64,000 nt of DNA from Gordonia sihwensis NBRC 108236 (GTDB lineage Bacteria > Actinomycetota > Actinomycetes > Mycobacteriales > Mycobacteriaceae), in contig NZ_BANU01000013.1 in assembly GCF_000333035.1 (NCBI RefSeq), positions 62,001-126,000 of the forward strand. The letters run 5' to 3'. The notes beneath the pieces are model-generated. The model was given only the letters and a program-made list of their open reading frames with translations. It searched no databases and had not been told where the DNA came from. Positions 63,717 through 64,000 of the stretch are shown piece after piece (within the stretch, counting starts at the first letter, position 1; every line of letters starts with the position of its first letter). A program made the position numbers and the translations under genes.

Positions 63717-64000
63717 TTACTCCCGGGGCATCTCGGCGCCGGCGACGGCGCGCGCGTTGTCGACATTGGAGGCGAGGGTCGCGACGTAGAGCACGTCGTC
63801 GTCCTGAATCACGGTCCGCGGATCGGGCAGCACGGTGTTGCCCATCCGCGACAGGAACGCCACCCGCGCCCCGGTCAGTTCCTGGAACTTGCCCGCGTCG
63901 GTGCCGACCCACGATTCGTGGAAGTCCAGAACGGCCATCACCACCGAACCCGACGGATCGGTCCAGACCGGCGTGCTGGAGGTCTCGCCGAGGGCGGCGA
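63717..64000 (-). CDS. ceoB: TrkA-type K+ transport regulator CeoB (5' end outside the window)
   Basis: Only the C-terminal 94 residues or so are visible (VVMAVLDFHESWVG, GARVAFLSRMGNTVLPD, DDDVLYVATLASNVDNARAV), fitting a TrkA-C domain. The reading frame is open through the right edge. It partners with ceoC. Confidence 0.88.
   Translation of the reverse strand, partial: AALGETSSTPVWTDPSGSVVMAVLDFHESWVGTDAGKFQELTGARVAFLSRMGNTVLPDPRTVIQDDDVLYVATLASNVDNARAVAGAEMPRE

Overview
The window is a high-GC actinobacterial chromosome segment whose backbone matches the lexA–sigB–sigA–dut–ceoBC neighbourhood of Mycobacteriales (Mycobacterium tuberculosis Rv2720 down to Rv2691). Gene content (SigA with a Lys/Ala-rich N-terminus, IdeR, AhpC/AhpD with M. 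tuberculosis-like cysteine numbering, Cei, DUF4193/3093/3710/3099/3039 proteins) and the many acyl-CoA catabolic genes suggest Gordonia or a close relative. The genus is an inference from gene content only. No rRNA, tRNA, CRISPR array, insertion sequence or integrase was seen, and no stretch over 300 bp lacks a gene.

Layout. (1) 1–6.1 kb: lexA (cut by the left edge) and a divergent LysM/ChiZ-like gene sharing two SOS boxes, then nrdR, hrpA and an SRPBCC protein. (2) 6.1–10 kb: a class-III aminotransferase, a tiny ORF with an extended Shine-Dalgarno, and the peroxide block ahpC-ahpD divergent from oxyR. (3) 10–24 kb: a DUF3516-type helicase coupled to a PAC2 gene, a lipoprotein, DUF4192, ideR, acuC overlapping a GNAT/acyl-CoA-ligase-like acetyltransferase, sigB with an ECF-type promoter, a TetR/ZapE-like pair and a map/XRE pair with twin operators. 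(4) 24–28 kb: the Rv2705–Rv2709-like small genes, a YihY membrane protein and a second SF2 helicase.

(5) 28–44.4 kb: a catabolic island between this helicase block and sigA. It has a TetR gene and two operons. The first holds nine tightly packed genes: three SDRs, a medium-chain reductase, a MaoC hydratase, a kinase plus acyl-CoA dehydrogenase pair that together match the two halves of ACAD10/ACAD11, and two further acyl-CoA dehydrogenases. It ends in a 20-bp perfect hairpin. The second holds an MHS transporter, a TetR regulator, an AMP-forming acyl-CoA ligase and a single-chain biotin-dependent acyl-CoA carboxylase. Together they look like uptake, CoA activation, carboxylation and oxidation of an unusual, probably hydroxylated or branched, carboxylic acid.

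(6) 44.5–48 kb: sigA, ppgK and a suhB-like gene with a predicted leaderless promoter. (7) 48–56.2 kb: a second island, inserted between suhB and cei, encoding hydroxyquinol 1,2-dioxygenase, maleylacetate reductase, an aromatic FAD hydroxylase, a metallo-beta-lactamase-fold hydrolase and a NitT/TauT-type ABC transporter. This island appears to be decaying. The hydroxylase carries two frameshifts, and one deletion has removed the 5' halves of both the solute-binding gene and a divergent LysR regulator together with the region between them. (8) 56.2–64 kb: cei, DUF4193, DUF3093, dut-DUF3710, an alpha/beta hydrolase, an OB-fold protein, an nsrR-hmp-membrane-protein operon with NsrR-like and DosR-like sites, and ceoC-ceoB (cut by the right edge).
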